Below are positions 17,491-26,423 of a DNA stretch of 64,000 nt, in pieces. Position 1 is the first letter of the stretch; each line of letters starts with the position of its first letter. Origin of the DNA: Ignavibacteriales bacterium (lineage in GTDB: Bacteria; Bacteroidota; Ignavibacteria; Ignavibacteriales; Melioribacteraceae); contig JAIOYW010000012.1 of the NCBI GenBank assembly GCA_021740915.1, forward strand, positions 62,001 through 126,000, in the 5' to 3' direction. The position numbers and the translations under genes are program-made. The notes under the pieces were generated by a model, which saw only the letters and a list, made by a program, of their open reading frames with translations, was not told where the DNA came from and ran no database searches.

Positions 17491-18753
17491 ATGAAATCCT
17501 TTCGAATCTTTCTCATCCCGCTATTTTTCTTATCAATTCTGCTGAATGGACAGAGCAGGATACTCATATCAATGGATAGGTATCAGACTGACCACTTAAA
17601 AGCGTATGGGGTCACTTTCAGAGCACTCGAAAAAGGAATTATTGCTGATTGGCTGCTAAATTACCGCGGAGGTTCTTTTTTGATCGACTACCGCGATGAA
17701 GTTGTTTATGATTGCAGATTAAGCGGTGTTTCATTCGAGACCCTTGGGTCTGCTGATGTACCTGAAATTTATGCTTATGTTCAGAGCGATGAAGTGAACA
17801 TGGAGGTGATAAGGCTCGAAAAGGCTCCCGAAATTGCCGTTTACGTTACTCCCGGACAAAAGCCCTGGGACGATGCTGTCACACTCGTTCTTGAATATGC
17901 CGGTGTTAAATACACAAAACTCTGGATTGAGGAAATCCTTCGCGGCGATCTCTCAAAATATGACTGGCTGCACCTTCATCACGAGGATTTTACTGGTCAG
18001 TATGGTAAGTTTTATGCAAGTTTTAGCGGCGCTCAATGGTATATTCAGCAGCAGATGCTTTATGAAAACGAGGCGAAAAAGCTCGGATTTAAGAAAGTTT
18101 CGGATATGGAAAAATCTGTCGCTGCGGTTATGAGGGACTTTATAGCGGGAGGAGGATTCTTGTTTGCGATGTGTTCGGCAACAGATTCTTATGATATTGC
18201 TATCTCTGCTTTAGGAATTGATATTGTTGACAGAATGTATGACGGCGACGCTCCTGATCCCGATGCCCAGGAAAAACTTGATTTCAGCGCTACTCTTGCA
18301 TTCGAAAATTTTAAGCTGGAAATGAATCCCCTTCTTTATGAGTATTCTGATATTGATATTCAACCTGATGAAATCGGGCCGGAACAGTATGATTATTTTA
18401 CGCTCTTCGACTTTTCAGCCCGCTATGACCCGGTGCCCACAATGCTTACTCAATCGCATTTGAATGTCATCCGGGGATTTATGGGACAGACGACCATGTT
18501 CCGTAAGGATCTGATAAAAAAATCGGTTTACATTCTTGCGGAAAGGCAGGGGACAGGCCAAGTGAAATATATTCACGGTAATCTCGGCAGGGGTACTTTT
18601 ACTTTTTACGGCGGGCATGATCCCGAAGACTACCGTCATGCCGTGGGTGATCCTCCGACTGACCTCTCTCTCTATAAAAATTCACCGGGCTACAGGCTTA
18701 TACTTAACAATATACTTTACCCTGCCGCTAAAAAGAAAAAGCAAAAGACATAA
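17491..18753 (+). CDS. Exported protein of unknown function (family often labelled 'asparagine synthetase B')
   Basis: 420 residues with a signal peptide (residues 1-21, MKSFRIFLIPLFFLSILLNG). The mature start RILISMDRYQTDHLKAYGV, then WLLNYRGGSFLI, resembles a Bacteroidota/Ignavibacteriota secreted family that, from memory, databases label asparagine synthetase B. None of the AsnB catalytic features is seen: no N-terminal Cys2 glutaminase and no SGGxDS ATP-pyrophosphatase motif, and a periplasmic location would not fit. The central region (GGGFLFAMCSATDSYDIAIS, and a later HGNLGRGTFTFYGGHDPEDY) recalls a class I amidotransferase-like fold with a candidate nucleophile Cys in FAMCSAT. The GT9 gene starts one base after the stop. 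Confidence 0.78.
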   Translation: MKSFRIFLIPLFFLSILLNGQSRILISMDRYQTDHLKAYGVTFRALEKGIIADWLLNYRGGSFLIDYRDEVVYDCRLSGVSFETLGSADVPEIYAYVQSDEVNMEVIRLEKAPEIAVYVTPGQKPWDDAVTLVLEYAGVKYTKLWIEEILRGDLSKYDWLHLHHEDFTGQYGKFYASFSGAQWYIQQQMLYENEAKKLGFKKVSDMEKSVAAVMRDFIAGGGFLFAMCSATDSYDIAISALGIDIVDRMYDGDAPDPDAQEKLDFSATLAFENFKLEMNPLLYEYSDIDIQPDEIGPEQYDYFTLFDFSARYDPVPTMLTQSHLNVIRGFMGQTTMFRKDLIKKSVYILAERQGTGQVKYIHGNLGRGTFTFYGGHDPEDYRHAVGDPPTDLSLYKNSPGYRLILNNILYPAAKKKKQKT

Positions 18754-18754
18754 A

Positions 18755-19852
18755 ATGATTCCAAAAAAGAATTCATCCGCGTTTATTTCCACTCCCCCAA
18801 AAATTAAAAAAATACTCGTTCTTCGCAACGGTTTGCTTGGCGACACTGTATTTATTACTGCAATGCTTCACCGGCTGAATAGTACATTTTCAAATGCGGT
18901 AATCGATGTTATTGTCGGTAAAAATTCCACTGAGGTATTAAAGGAATTTCCGGGAATCAGAAAAATAATCCCTTTTAATTTTAATTTTTCTGCGACCTCT
19001 ATACTTAAACAGACTCGATTTTTTCTTTCCATGTCGGCGGAAAGATACGATCTTGTGATTGTACCGGAAGTTAATCCACATTATACGCTGATGGCAAAAC
19101 TTAGTTTTCCACGAAAACTTGCCGCTTTTACAAGCAGTATCTCAAAAATTTGCGATTATCATATTGAAAGACCAAAACAAAAGGCAGTTCTTGCCGATAC
19201 AAGACTTGTTACAGACTGGACGATTTCTGACGAACCCGACAAAGCGAGGTTGTATCTCTCGGAGGAAGAAATAAGTGAAGCCAGGCGGGTTCTATCGACC
19301 CATGGGATTTTACCCGGGGATAAAATTCTGTTCTTTAATCCCGGCAGCAGCAAACAGTATTCAGAAAAGGATTGGGGCATTGACAATTATGCTCCTGTTG
19401 CTGATCACTTTATTGCAGCCGGAAATTATAAAATAGTGTTCAACGGACTTCCCCGGGACAAAGAGGATTATGCGGAAATGGCCTCTAAAATGAAGTATAA
19501 ACCTGTCCTTCTTTGCGGTGAAAATACAGTGCCCGTCAGAATAATGTTTGCCATAATCAGTTTATCCGAATTAGTCTTCGGAGTGGATACTGGTCCAATT
19601 CATATTGCAACTGCTTTTGATGTACCGGTCCTTTGTCTTATGGGATATATGGACCAGAACGATACCGGGCCTTATCATCCCGATGTCCAGGCTAAAGTAC
19701 TCACCTCATCAATGCCGTGCAGCCCATGCGTCCACACCAATCCAAAACCTGCACAGTGGGATAATATTTGCCGAAATCAGCGTCCGGTGGAATGTATGAA
19801 AAGAATCACGCCGGAAGTGGTGATAAAGGAAATTGAGGAGATGCTTAAATAA
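18755..19852 (+). CDS. Glycosyltransferase family 9 (heptosyltransferase-like)
   Basis: 365 residues. GT9 enzymes transfer heptose or related sugars onto lipopolysaccharide core on the cytoplasmic side of the inner membrane. Landmarks are KILVLRNGLLGDTVFITAML near the N-terminus, the nucleotide-sugar region FFNPGSSKQYSEKDW, and the C-terminal FGVDTGPIHIATAFDVPVLCLMG. A cysteine cluster near the end (CSPC...C...C) is common in this group. The ATG at 18755 is preferred over earlier readings because it sits one base after the previous stop and just before the family N-terminus. It is the first of two GT9 genes in the window. Confidence 0.9.
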   Translation: MIPKKNSSAFISTPPKIKKILVLRNGLLGDTVFITAMLHRLNSTFSNAVIDVIVGKNSTEVLKEFPGIRKIIPFNFNFSATSILKQTRFFLSMSAERYDLVIVPEVNPHYTLMAKLSFPRKLAAFTSSISKICDYHIERPKQKAVLADTRLVTDWTISDEPDKARLYLSEEEISEARRVLSTHGILPGDKILFFNPGSSKQYSEKDWGIDNYAPVADHFIAAGNYKIVFNGLPRDKEDYAEMASKMKYKPVLLCGENTVPVRIMFAIISLSELVFGVDTGPIHIATAFDVPVLCLMGYMDQNDTGPYHPDVQAKVLTSSMPCSPCVHTNPKPAQWDNICRNQRPVECMKRITPEVVIKEIEEMLK

Positions 19853-19882
19853 AGACAGAATTACATTTATTTTGGAGAACTT

Positions 19883-20341
19883 ATGCAATCTGATGCAAAA
19901 TCGCCCGATGAATATATCAGTTCACTGCCTGAAGAAAGAAAGGAAATATTGCAGAAACTAAGGGAAACAATCAAAGAGAATCTACCTAAAGGATTTTCTG
20001 AAGAGATGGGCTATGGTATGTTAGGATATGTGGTTCCCCATTCTTTATATCCCGCCGGTTATCATTGTGACCCCAAACAGCCCTTGCCCTTTATTGGAAT
20101 CGCTTCCCAGAAAAACCATATTGCAGTTTATCATATGGGATTGTATGCAGATAAGGGACTTTACGACTGGTTCATTGAGGAATTTGCGAAGCATTCAAAA
20201 CTTAAACCCGATATAGGAAAAAGCTGCATACGCTTTAAAAAACCTGAGCATGTAACCGTTCCCCTTATAGGTGAACTTTGCACAAAAATGACCCCCGAAC
20301 AATGGATACAACTGTATGAAAAAGAATTCAAAAAAAGATAA
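19883..20341 (+). CDS. DUF1801 (YdhG-like) protein
   Basis: 152 residues, cytoplasmic, matching the DUF1801 pattern: DEYISSLPEERKEILQKLR, then GYGMLGYVVPHSLYPAGY, IASQKNHIAVYHMGL and the C-terminal KSCIRFKKPEHVTVPLIGEL. The fold is SHS2/YdhG-like and the biochemical role is unknown. GGAG sits 6 bases before the ATG. It ends 2 bases from the convergent aldehyde dehydrogenase. Confidence 0.88.
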   Translation: MQSDAKSPDEYISSLPEERKEILQKLRETIKENLPKGFSEEMGYGMLGYVVPHSLYPAGYHCDPKQPLPFIGIASQKNHIAVYHMGLYADKGLYDWFIEEFAKHSKLKPDIGKSCIRFKKPEHVTVPLIGELCTKMTPEQWIQLYEKEFKKR

Positions 20342-20343
20342 TC

Positions 20344-21708
20344 TTATTTTATCCAAACAGTTTTGATATTCACAAATTCTTTTATTCCGTAATGAGAAAG
20401 TTCCCTGCCATAACCCGAAAGTTTTACTCCGCCGAAAGGCAGCCGCGGGTCTGATTTTACCATCCCGTTTACGAACACCGAGCCTGTTTCGATTTCCGAT
20501 GCTATTTTCTCTGCTTTATTTTGATCTTTCGTCCAGAGTGATGCTCCCAGACCAAAAGGAGTATCATTTGCGATACGCACAGCATCCTTTGCGTCCTCAG
20601 CAATTATGACTGAAGCGACCGGCCCGAATATTTCCTGATCATAAGCCGGCATTCCCGGTTTAAGGTCAGATAAAACTGTTGCCTCATAAAAGCACCCTTC
20701 AGTGCCGATCCGCTTTCCGCCGGTAAGAATTCGAGCACCGGATTTCACTGATTCATTCACCTGAGTTTCCAATTCCATCCTTAGATCCGCTCTTGCAAGA
20801 GGTCCTAATTCAGTTGCTTCTTCCATCGGATCCCCAGTCCTGGCTCCAGCCATTGCAGTTACGAAATGTCCGAGAAATTCCTCGGAGATAGATTTCACCG
20901 GAATAAATCGTTTTGCTGCTATACAGCTTTGTCCGTTATTAATAAGCCGTGCTGTTGCGGCAGTTTTTGCCGCCTCTTTAATATCTGCATCTTCGAGAAT
21001 TATAAAGGGATCGCTTCCTCCGAGCTCCATTACTGTTTTTTTCAGATGTTTACCACTAAAGGACGCAACTTCTTTTCCGGCATATTCGCTGCCGGTAAGT
21101 GTTGCAGCTTTGACAAGAGGATTTTCCAGTACGTGTTTTACATGTCCGGAACCTATCAAAAGTGTGCTGAATAAACCTTCCGGCAGACCAGCTTCACGAA
21201 AAACTTCTTCAATAGCAAGTGCACTTAGCGAAACATTTGATGCATGTTTTAGAAGTGCGCCATTCCCGGCCATAAGCGCGGGAGCCGCGAACCGAAAAAC
21301 CTGCCAAAATGGAAAATTCCATGGCATAACAGCAAGAACAACACCAATCGGATCAAATCTCACGTAACTTTTTGAGGCGTCTGTGCTGATTATTTCATAT
21401 TCAAGAATTTTTTCTGTGTTCTCAGCATAATATCTGCATACCCAGGCACATTTTGCCACTTCAGCATATGCCTGAGTTATTGGTTTCCCCATTTCTTCAG
21501 TCATAATCCGCGCATATTTTACTTTGTTTTTCTCAAGTACATCTGCTGCACGGAATAAATACAGGCTTCTTTCCTTATAGTTTTTATTTTTCCATAAGTT
21601 CTGTTGAAAGTTACATTCAGAAATCAAAATATCAACCTGATCTCTGCTAAATCCTTCAAATTCAGCGATTGTTGAATCGTCGGCTGGATTAATTGAAATT
21701 AATGCCAT
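20344..21708 (-). CDS. NAD(P)-dependent succinate-semialdehyde-type aldehyde dehydrogenase
   Basis: 454 residues of the aldehyde dehydrogenase superfamily. Catalytic Cys262 lies in NNGQSCIAAKRF and general base Glu228 in VMELGGSDPF. VLAVMPWNFPFWQVFRFAAPAL is the NAD-binding entrance. The short N-terminus and the pattern MTEEMGKPI...EVAKCAW fit the succinate-semialdehyde dehydrogenase (GabD/Sad) group, which feeds succinate to the TCA cycle. Exact aldehyde specificity is inferred. It is 11 bases downstream of the methyltransferase. Confidence 0.9.
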   Translation of the reverse strand: MALISINPADDSTIAEFEGFSRDQVDILISECNFQQNLWKNKNYKERSLYLFRAADVLEKNKVKYARIMTEEMGKPITQAYAEVAKCAWVCRYYAENTEKILEYEIISTDASKSYVRFDPIGVVLAVMPWNFPFWQVFRFAAPALMAGNGALLKHASNVSLSALAIEEVFREAGLPEGLFSTLLIGSGHVKHVLENPLVKAATLTGSEYAGKEVASFSGKHLKKTVMELGGSDPFIILEDADIKEAAKTAATARLINNGQSCIAAKRFIPVKSISEEFLGHFVTAMAGARTGDPMEEATELGPLARADLRMELETQVNESVKSGARILTGGKRIGTEGCFYEATVLSDLKPGMPAYDQEIFGPVASVIIAEDAKDAVRIANDTPFGLGASLWTKDQNKAEKIASEIETGSVFVNGMVKSDPRLPFGGVKLSGYGRELSHYGIKEFVNIKTVWIK

Positions 21709-21719
21709 TAGTTTTCCTA

Positions 21720-22592
21720 TTATTTTTTTGCATAAACCCGAAGTCCGCTGCTGATAAAATGATTAAGCAAACGGATTTTTATAAATATTACTTTTTTAAG
21801 AAACGTGCGGGGATAGAATTCTGAAGTATCGAGAATCCCATATCTCAGCATAAAATCATGCAGGAGATCACCCTGATTAGTAACTATTTGCTCTGAAAAT
21901 CCTGCCTTTACAAGAATTTTTTTTATTGTTCTGTTCGAAAAAATATAAATATGCCCGGCAGGCATAAAATAAAACCACTCTGAGCCCCTTAGTCTTCGTT
22001 CAGGACAATCATAATTCCCGGTGGTAAGAAACAGCAAGCCTCCAGGTTTGAGCAAATTCCTGACTTTTTTTAATGTGGTCAATGGATCGGGAAGATGCTC
22101 AATAACTTCTCTCATTACAATAACATCATATTGTGCTTCGTCATCCGGCAGATCCTCGAATGGAAGATTATATATTTTCAAACCTTTGGAAGCAGCAAAA
22201 TTTGCGGCATATTCTGAGAGTTCAAGTCCCGAAGCATTAAATCCTGCTTTATTTGCTTTATATACAAAAAGCCCCATCCCACAACCAATGTCGAGCAATG
22301 ATGGTTTTTCGGTGCTTTTTCCCAGCTTCTCCCTAATGACTGAAATATCCCAGTCTATCAAATCTTTCTTTGAAATGCTTCTCTCAAATTCGTGCTCATA
22401 CTCGAGGCTTTTGTCAAAACCTCCACCATGAAAGTAGCTTTTGTCGTAGAGTTCCCTGATCTCATCAGTTGTCAGTCTTGGATTCACGTACACAAGACCG
22501 CAAAGCCGGCATTTGACCATTTGAAAAGAATCTTTGATGTATTGAACTGAATAATTATCTCCGCCACAGTAATTACAATTAACTTTTTCCAT
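21720..22592 (-). CDS. Class I SAM-dependent methyltransferase with N-terminal zinc ribbon
   Basis: 290 residues from the ATG at 22590-22592, which opens directly on a four-cysteine ribbon: CNYCGGD, then VKCRLCGLVYVNPR. The methyltransferase domain (about 75-215) has SAM motif LLDIGCGMGLFVYKA and YDVIVMREVIEHLPDP. Proteins of this layout often methylate sugars or small metabolites in cell-envelope clusters. The substrate is unknown. A longer reading upstream has a hydrophobic leader but no ribosome site and would precede the ribbon. Confidence 0.87.
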   Translation of the reverse strand: MEKVNCNYCGGDNYSVQYIKDSFQMVKCRLCGLVYVNPRLTTDEIRELYDKSYFHGGGFDKSLEYEHEFERSISKKDLIDWDISVIREKLGKSTEKPSLLDIGCGMGLFVYKANKAGFNASGLELSEYAANFAASKGLKIYNLPFEDLPDDEAQYDVIVMREVIEHLPDPLTTLKKVRNLLKPGGLLFLTTGNYDCPERRLRGSEWFYFMPAGHIYIFSNRTIKKILVKAGFSEQIVTNQGDLLHDFMLRYGILDTSEFYPRTFLKKVIFIKIRLLNHFISSGLRVYAKK

Positions 22593-22640
22593 TTTTTCTC
22601 TATATATTAGGATATCCCGTCCTATTATGATTAAATTGCA

Positions 22641-22663
22641 ATAGTTGAAACAATCAACTATTT
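22641..22663. promoter_or_regulatory. Palindrome AATAGTTGA-N5-TCAACTATT in a divergent intergenic region
   Basis: A perfect 9-5-9 inverted repeat between the leftward methyltransferase (start 22592) and the rightward small gene (start 22714). Its position suits an operator for either gene. Confidence 0.4.
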
Positions 22664-22713
22664 TAAGTATCATAAAATAAATAATTAAAAGCCAATAAAC
22701 ACTCCGGAGCGTT

Positions 22714-22851
22714 ATGACTAATTGGGATTATGCTAAGGGGAGAGGAGATACACAAAAGGGCTGTAAATTCAGTTCCTGTCTGATTACCATTGGTATTCTT
22801 GTGTATCTGATATTAATGGCCTGGTTGTTAACGTCCTTAACTTTGGACTGA
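22714..22851 (+). CDS. Small single-span membrane protein (45 residues)
   Basis: Begins MTNWDYAKGRGDTQKGCKF and ends TLD. A hydrophilic, basic N-terminus of about 20 residues is followed by one hydrophobic helix (about residues 22-43, CLITIGILVYLILMAWLLT). CCGGAG lies 4 bases before the ATG, and a GC-rich inverted repeat follows the stop. The N-in orientation is expected from the positive residues. No family is recognised. It stands alone between the methyltransferase and phoH-like genes. Confidence 0.55.
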   Translation: MTNWDYAKGRGDTQKGCKFSSCLITIGILVYLILMAWLLTSLTLD

Positions 22852-22872
22852 TCAGGTATCGCTACTGTTTAT

Positions 22873-22910
22873 CCCGGTGATCACCATGGATTTATTTTGT
22901 GTTCACCGGG
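22873..22910 (+). terminator. Possible terminator after the 45-residue gene
   Basis: CCCGGTGA (22873-22880) pairs with TCACCGGG (22903-22910), separated by a 22-base loop. A T-rich run (GTTTATTAAG) follows. A nested 10-base palindrome GGTGATCACC could give an alternative fold. Confidence 0.4.
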
Positions 22911-23058
22911 GTTTATTAAGTTTATCCGGAAAATTGTTTACATGTATCCTCAGGATTTTGAGAATAGTTTTTCTATATTCGCTGATCTTTTTTCAGTGCC
23001 GCCAGTGTCAATCAGATTTACATCCATTTCATTCCTGAAACGCTCATGAGGCTATCTA

Positions 23059-24402
23059 ATGGCAAAACGTAAGAATCCAAAAACTTTTATTCTCGATACA
23101 AATGTAATTCTCCACGACCCGACTTGTATACACCAATTCGAGGAAAATGATATTGTTATCCCACTTGCCGTCATCGAAGAAATAGACCAGTTCAAGCGCG
23201 GCAGCAATGTAATAAATCTTAATGCGAGAGAATTTACAAGGACTCTGGATTCACTCTCTGGAAATACAATATTCGATGGCGGAATTTCACTTGGAAAGGG
23301 TAAGGGTAAAGTCCGTATCGTGATCACCAAAGGTTTATCACACGAGATCCGGGAAGTTTTCAGAGAAGATAATCCAGATCATCGTATCCTCAGTGCAGCT
23401 TATGAAATATATCTTCAGAGCAAGGAGAAGGACAAAGTTATTCTTATCTCCAAGGACGTAAATCTACGGATGAAAGCTAAGGCACTGGGTGTTCATGCCG
23501 AAGATTATACGACAGACCGGGTAGGCAGTGTTGACTCCCTTTATCCCGGGAAGGAATTTGTCGAGAATGTTGACGATCGTCTCTTGAGCAAACTTTACGA
23601 GTCCCCCTATGAATTCCCCGTAAAAAATTTCGGAAAAATACATAAATCAGAGATTGTACCCAATAAATTTTACATACTTCGTAATCAGAACCGTTCTGCC
23701 CTTGCAGCCATTAACAATACCGGTGAACTGTTTAATCGTATTGATAAAATTCCTGTCTATGGAATTATGCCGCGTAATGCAGAACAAACATTTGCAATCA
23801 ACGCATTACTGAATCCGGATATCCCCTTAGTCACCCTGACTGGCAAAGCCGGGACTGGAAAAACTCTGCTTGCACTTGCGACATCGCTTCAGGTAAGAAA
23901 ACTATACTGGCAAATATTCATCGCCCGCCCTGTCATTCCACTCAGTAATAAAGATATTGGTTTTCTGCCGGGCGATGTAGAGAGTAAACTTGCCCCTTAT
24001 ATGCAGCCGTTATGGGATAATCTTAAAGTAATTCAGGATCAGTTCAGCGAAACCGATAAAAATTATATTACTATCAATTCTATGTTAAAAGATCAGAAGT
24101 TGGTCATAGAACCATTGAGTTACATCAGAGGAAGAAGTTTACAGAGGATTTTCTTCATCGTTGACGAAGCTCAGAATCTTACTCCTCACGAAGTAAAAAC
24201 TATTATAACACGTGCCGGCGAGGGAGCCAAAATTGTTCTTACCGGCGATATTTATCAAATTGACCACCCCTATCTGGATTCACTTTCGAACGGCCTTTCA
24301 TACCTGATCGATAAATTTAAGGGGCAGAGTTTATATGCGCATATCAATCTGGAAAAGGGAGAGAGATCAGTGCTTGCTGAGTTAGCGAGTAATCTGTTAT
24401 AA
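23059..24402 (+). CDS. PIN-PhoH fusion ATPase (PhoH2-type)
   Basis: 447 residues with two domains. The N-terminal PIN ribonuclease domain (about 8-150) has acidic residues Asp13 in FILDTNVIL, Glu40/41 and Asp133 in SKDVNL. The C-terminal PhoH-like P-loop domain (about 235-440) has Walker A GKAGTGKT at 262-269 and Walker B FFIVDEAQNL. Studied PhoH2 proteins are ATP-driven RNA helicase/RNases. GAGG precedes the ATG by 6 bases. Its usual antitoxin-like partner PhoAT is not visible upstream, although a 45-residue gene lies 207 bases before it. Confidence 0.92.
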   Translation: MAKRKNPKTFILDTNVILHDPTCIHQFEENDIVIPLAVIEEIDQFKRGSNVINLNAREFTRTLDSLSGNTIFDGGISLGKGKGKVRIVITKGLSHEIREVFREDNPDHRILSAAYEIYLQSKEKDKVILISKDVNLRMKAKALGVHAEDYTTDRVGSVDSLYPGKEFVENVDDRLLSKLYESPYEFPVKNFGKIHKSEIVPNKFYILRNQNRSALAAINNTGELFNRIDKIPVYGIMPRNAEQTFAINALLNPDIPLVTLTGKAGTGKTLLALATSLQVRKLYWQIFIARPVIPLSNKDIGFLPGDVESKLAPYMQPLWDNLKVIQDQFSETDKNYITINSMLKDQKLVIEPLSYIRGRSLQRIFFIVDEAQNLTPHEVKTIITRAGEGAKIVLTGDIYQIDHPYLDSLSNGLSYLIDKFKGQSLYAHINLEKGERSVLAELASNLL

Positions 24403-24456
24403 TTATGATAATTTTCCGGAATAGTGATATTTTTGTATTAAAAGAAGATAAATATT

Positions 24457-24819
24457 GTGATTGATACTAATAAGATCTTAGTTGTGGGCGATCGTGTTCT
24501 TGTAAGACCGGAAGAGGATTTGCATAAGACGAACAGCGGTCTTTATCTCCCGCCGGGAGTTGCTGAAAAAGAAAAAGTTCAGGGCGGATATGTAATTAAA
24601 ACTGGTCCTGGGTATGCCATTGCTGCGAACACTGAAGAAGATGAACCATGGAAAGAAACAAAGCCGGTGCGGTATATTCCTTTGCAGGCTACGCCTGGCG
24701 ATTTTGCTCTTTTCCTTCGCAGGGATTCTATTGAAATAGAAATTAAAGGGGAAAAATATCTTATAATTCCACATTCATCTATTCTCATTCTGCATCGGGA
24801 AGATTTTTTAGAAAACTGA
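24457..24819 (+). CDS. groES: GroES-like co-chaperonin, lone and long form
   Basis: 120 residues starting at GTG, in GroES register: VVGDRVLVRPEED, then the mobile-loop region TNSGLYLPPG, and the closing LIIPHSSILILHRED. An insertion around residues 50-75 makes it about 20 residues longer than usual. No groEL follows, so it is probably an accessory copy. Its stop is one base before the metallopeptidase ATG, which puts both in one transcript. Confidence 0.8.
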   Translation: MIDTNKILVVGDRVLVRPEEDLHKTNSGLYLPPGVAEKEKVQGGYVIKTGPGYAIAANTEEDEPWKETKPVRYIPLQATPGDFALFLRRDSIEIEIKGEKYLIIPHSSILILHREDFLEN

Positions 24820-24820
24820 T

Positions 24821-26419
24821 ATGACATTTGAAAATTTTCTTCTCAACTACGAAAAAGTAATAATACCTCTCAGTAAAAAAACATCGAATGCTTATTTTGA
24901 TGCTTCAATATCGGGCAAAGAGCAAGACTATAAAAAAGCTGCCGACCTTCAACTCGAACTAAGTAAGTTTCTTTCGGATAAAGAGCTCTTCGGACAGCTT
25001 CAGAATATTAAGAATAGTGCAAAACCTGATGACAAACTATTATTGCGTCAGTTTGACCATATATATAATAGTTTTTTAAGCCATCAGTTCTCCCCTGATA
25101 TTCTCGAAAAGATAATCACTATTTCTTCAAAAGTTGAAGAAAAATTTTCCACCTTCCGGGCAAAAATTAACAACCGGGAAGTTACCGACAATGAAATCGA
25201 TGAGATACTTGACAAATCGACAGATGAAACTCAATTAATAAAATGCTGGGAAGCAAGTAAAACGATCGGAGAAGAGATTGTTGAAGATGTTCTTACTCTT
25301 GTTGAACTTAGAAACAGTTCAGCAAAAGAACTTGGTTTCAGCGATTATCATGAGATGAGTCTGGAGATTTCCGAACAGAAAAGAACTGAAATCGATCAGC
25401 TTTTTGATGAACTTGATAATCTTACACGAGATTCATTTATTGAACAGAAAAGTAAGATGGATGATCACCTTGCCTCAAGATTCAGCATAAAAAAAAATCA
25501 ACTGATGCCATGGCATTACCAGGATAAGTTTTTCCAGCAGGGTCCCCGTATTGAGGATGTTGATCTGGATGTTTATTTCAAAGACCAGGACCTCGTTCAA
25601 CTTACTGTCGATTATTTTGATGGTTTGGGTCTGGACATTCGTGACCTCCTTAAGAAAAGCGATCTTTTTGAAAAAGAGGGTAAGTATCAGCATGCTTTCT
25701 GCACCGATATCGACCGCGAAGGTGATGTCAGAGTGGTTTGTAATATAAAACCAAATCAGCGTTGGATGAGTACTATGCTCCATGAATTCGGACATGCCGT
25801 ATATGATAAATATGTGGATCGTGCTTTGCCCTGGGAATTGCGGGAACATTGTCATATTTTTACTACTGAGGCCATTGCCATGCTTTTTGGCAGAATGGCG
25901 AATTCGCCTGATTGGCTTGAATCAGTTGGGCTTGTTAATCAAGCGGAAAAGGCTAGACTTGCCACTATATGCTTTAACTCGTTGAAGAGCGAGCAGCTTG
26001 TGTTCAGCCGCTGGGTTCAGGTGGTTTATCGTTTTGAAAGAGAGATGTACGCCGACCCTAAACAGAATCTGAATAGGTTATGGTGGGATCTTGTTAATGA
26101 ATACCAGATGCTGGCAATTCCCGAAAACCGCAACAAGCCGGACTGGGCATCAAAAATCCATATTGCTCTATATCCTGCATATTATCATAATTATATGCTT
26201 GGCGAATTACTTGCTTCCCAACTTTATCAATATATGATGATAAATATTCAGGGTAAATCCGGCACTCTCAATCCGTCTTTGTATGGTGAGAAAGCCGCTG
26301 GTGATTATTTAATACATCGATTTTTTAAATATGGCTCCTCTGTGTCTTGGAGGGAATTGATCGAACTTGCCACTGATGAATCACTGTCACCCAAATATTT
26401 CGCAAACCAATTTGTATAA
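24821..26419 (+). CDS. M3/M2-type zinc peptidase (oligopeptidase-like)
   Basis: 532 residues, cytoplasmic with no signal. The zinc site is HEFGH at residues 321-325, with the third ligand probably Glu350 in FTTEAIAMLFGRM, the spacing of gluzincins of the M3 (oligopeptidase F/thimet) and M2 (peptidyl-dipeptidase A) families. The helical N-domain and a C-terminal HNYMLGEL segment suit M2/M3 folds. It should cleave short peptides inside the cell. It follows GroES by one base and precedes the SCO1 gene by 4 bases. Confidence 0.85.
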   Translation: MTFENFLLNYEKVIIPLSKKTSNAYFDASISGKEQDYKKAADLQLELSKFLSDKELFGQLQNIKNSAKPDDKLLLRQFDHIYNSFLSHQFSPDILEKIITISSKVEEKFSTFRAKINNREVTDNEIDEILDKSTDETQLIKCWEASKTIGEEIVEDVLTLVELRNSSAKELGFSDYHEMSLEISEQKRTEIDQLFDELDNLTRDSFIEQKSKMDDHLASRFSIKKNQLMPWHYQDKFFQQGPRIEDVDLDVYFKDQDLVQLTVDYFDGLGLDIRDLLKKSDLFEKEGKYQHAFCTDIDREGDVRVVCNIKPNQRWMSTMLHEFGHAVYDKYVDRALPWELREHCHIFTTEAIAMLFGRMANSPDWLESVGLVNQAEKARLATICFNSLKSEQLVFSRWVQVVYRFEREMYADPKQNLNRLWWDLVNEYQMLAIPENRNKPDWASKIHIALYPAYYHNYMLGELLASQLYQYMMINIQGKSGTLNPSLYGEKAAGDYLIHRFFKYGSSVSWRELIELATDESLSPKYFANQFV

Positions 26420-26423
26420 GAAA

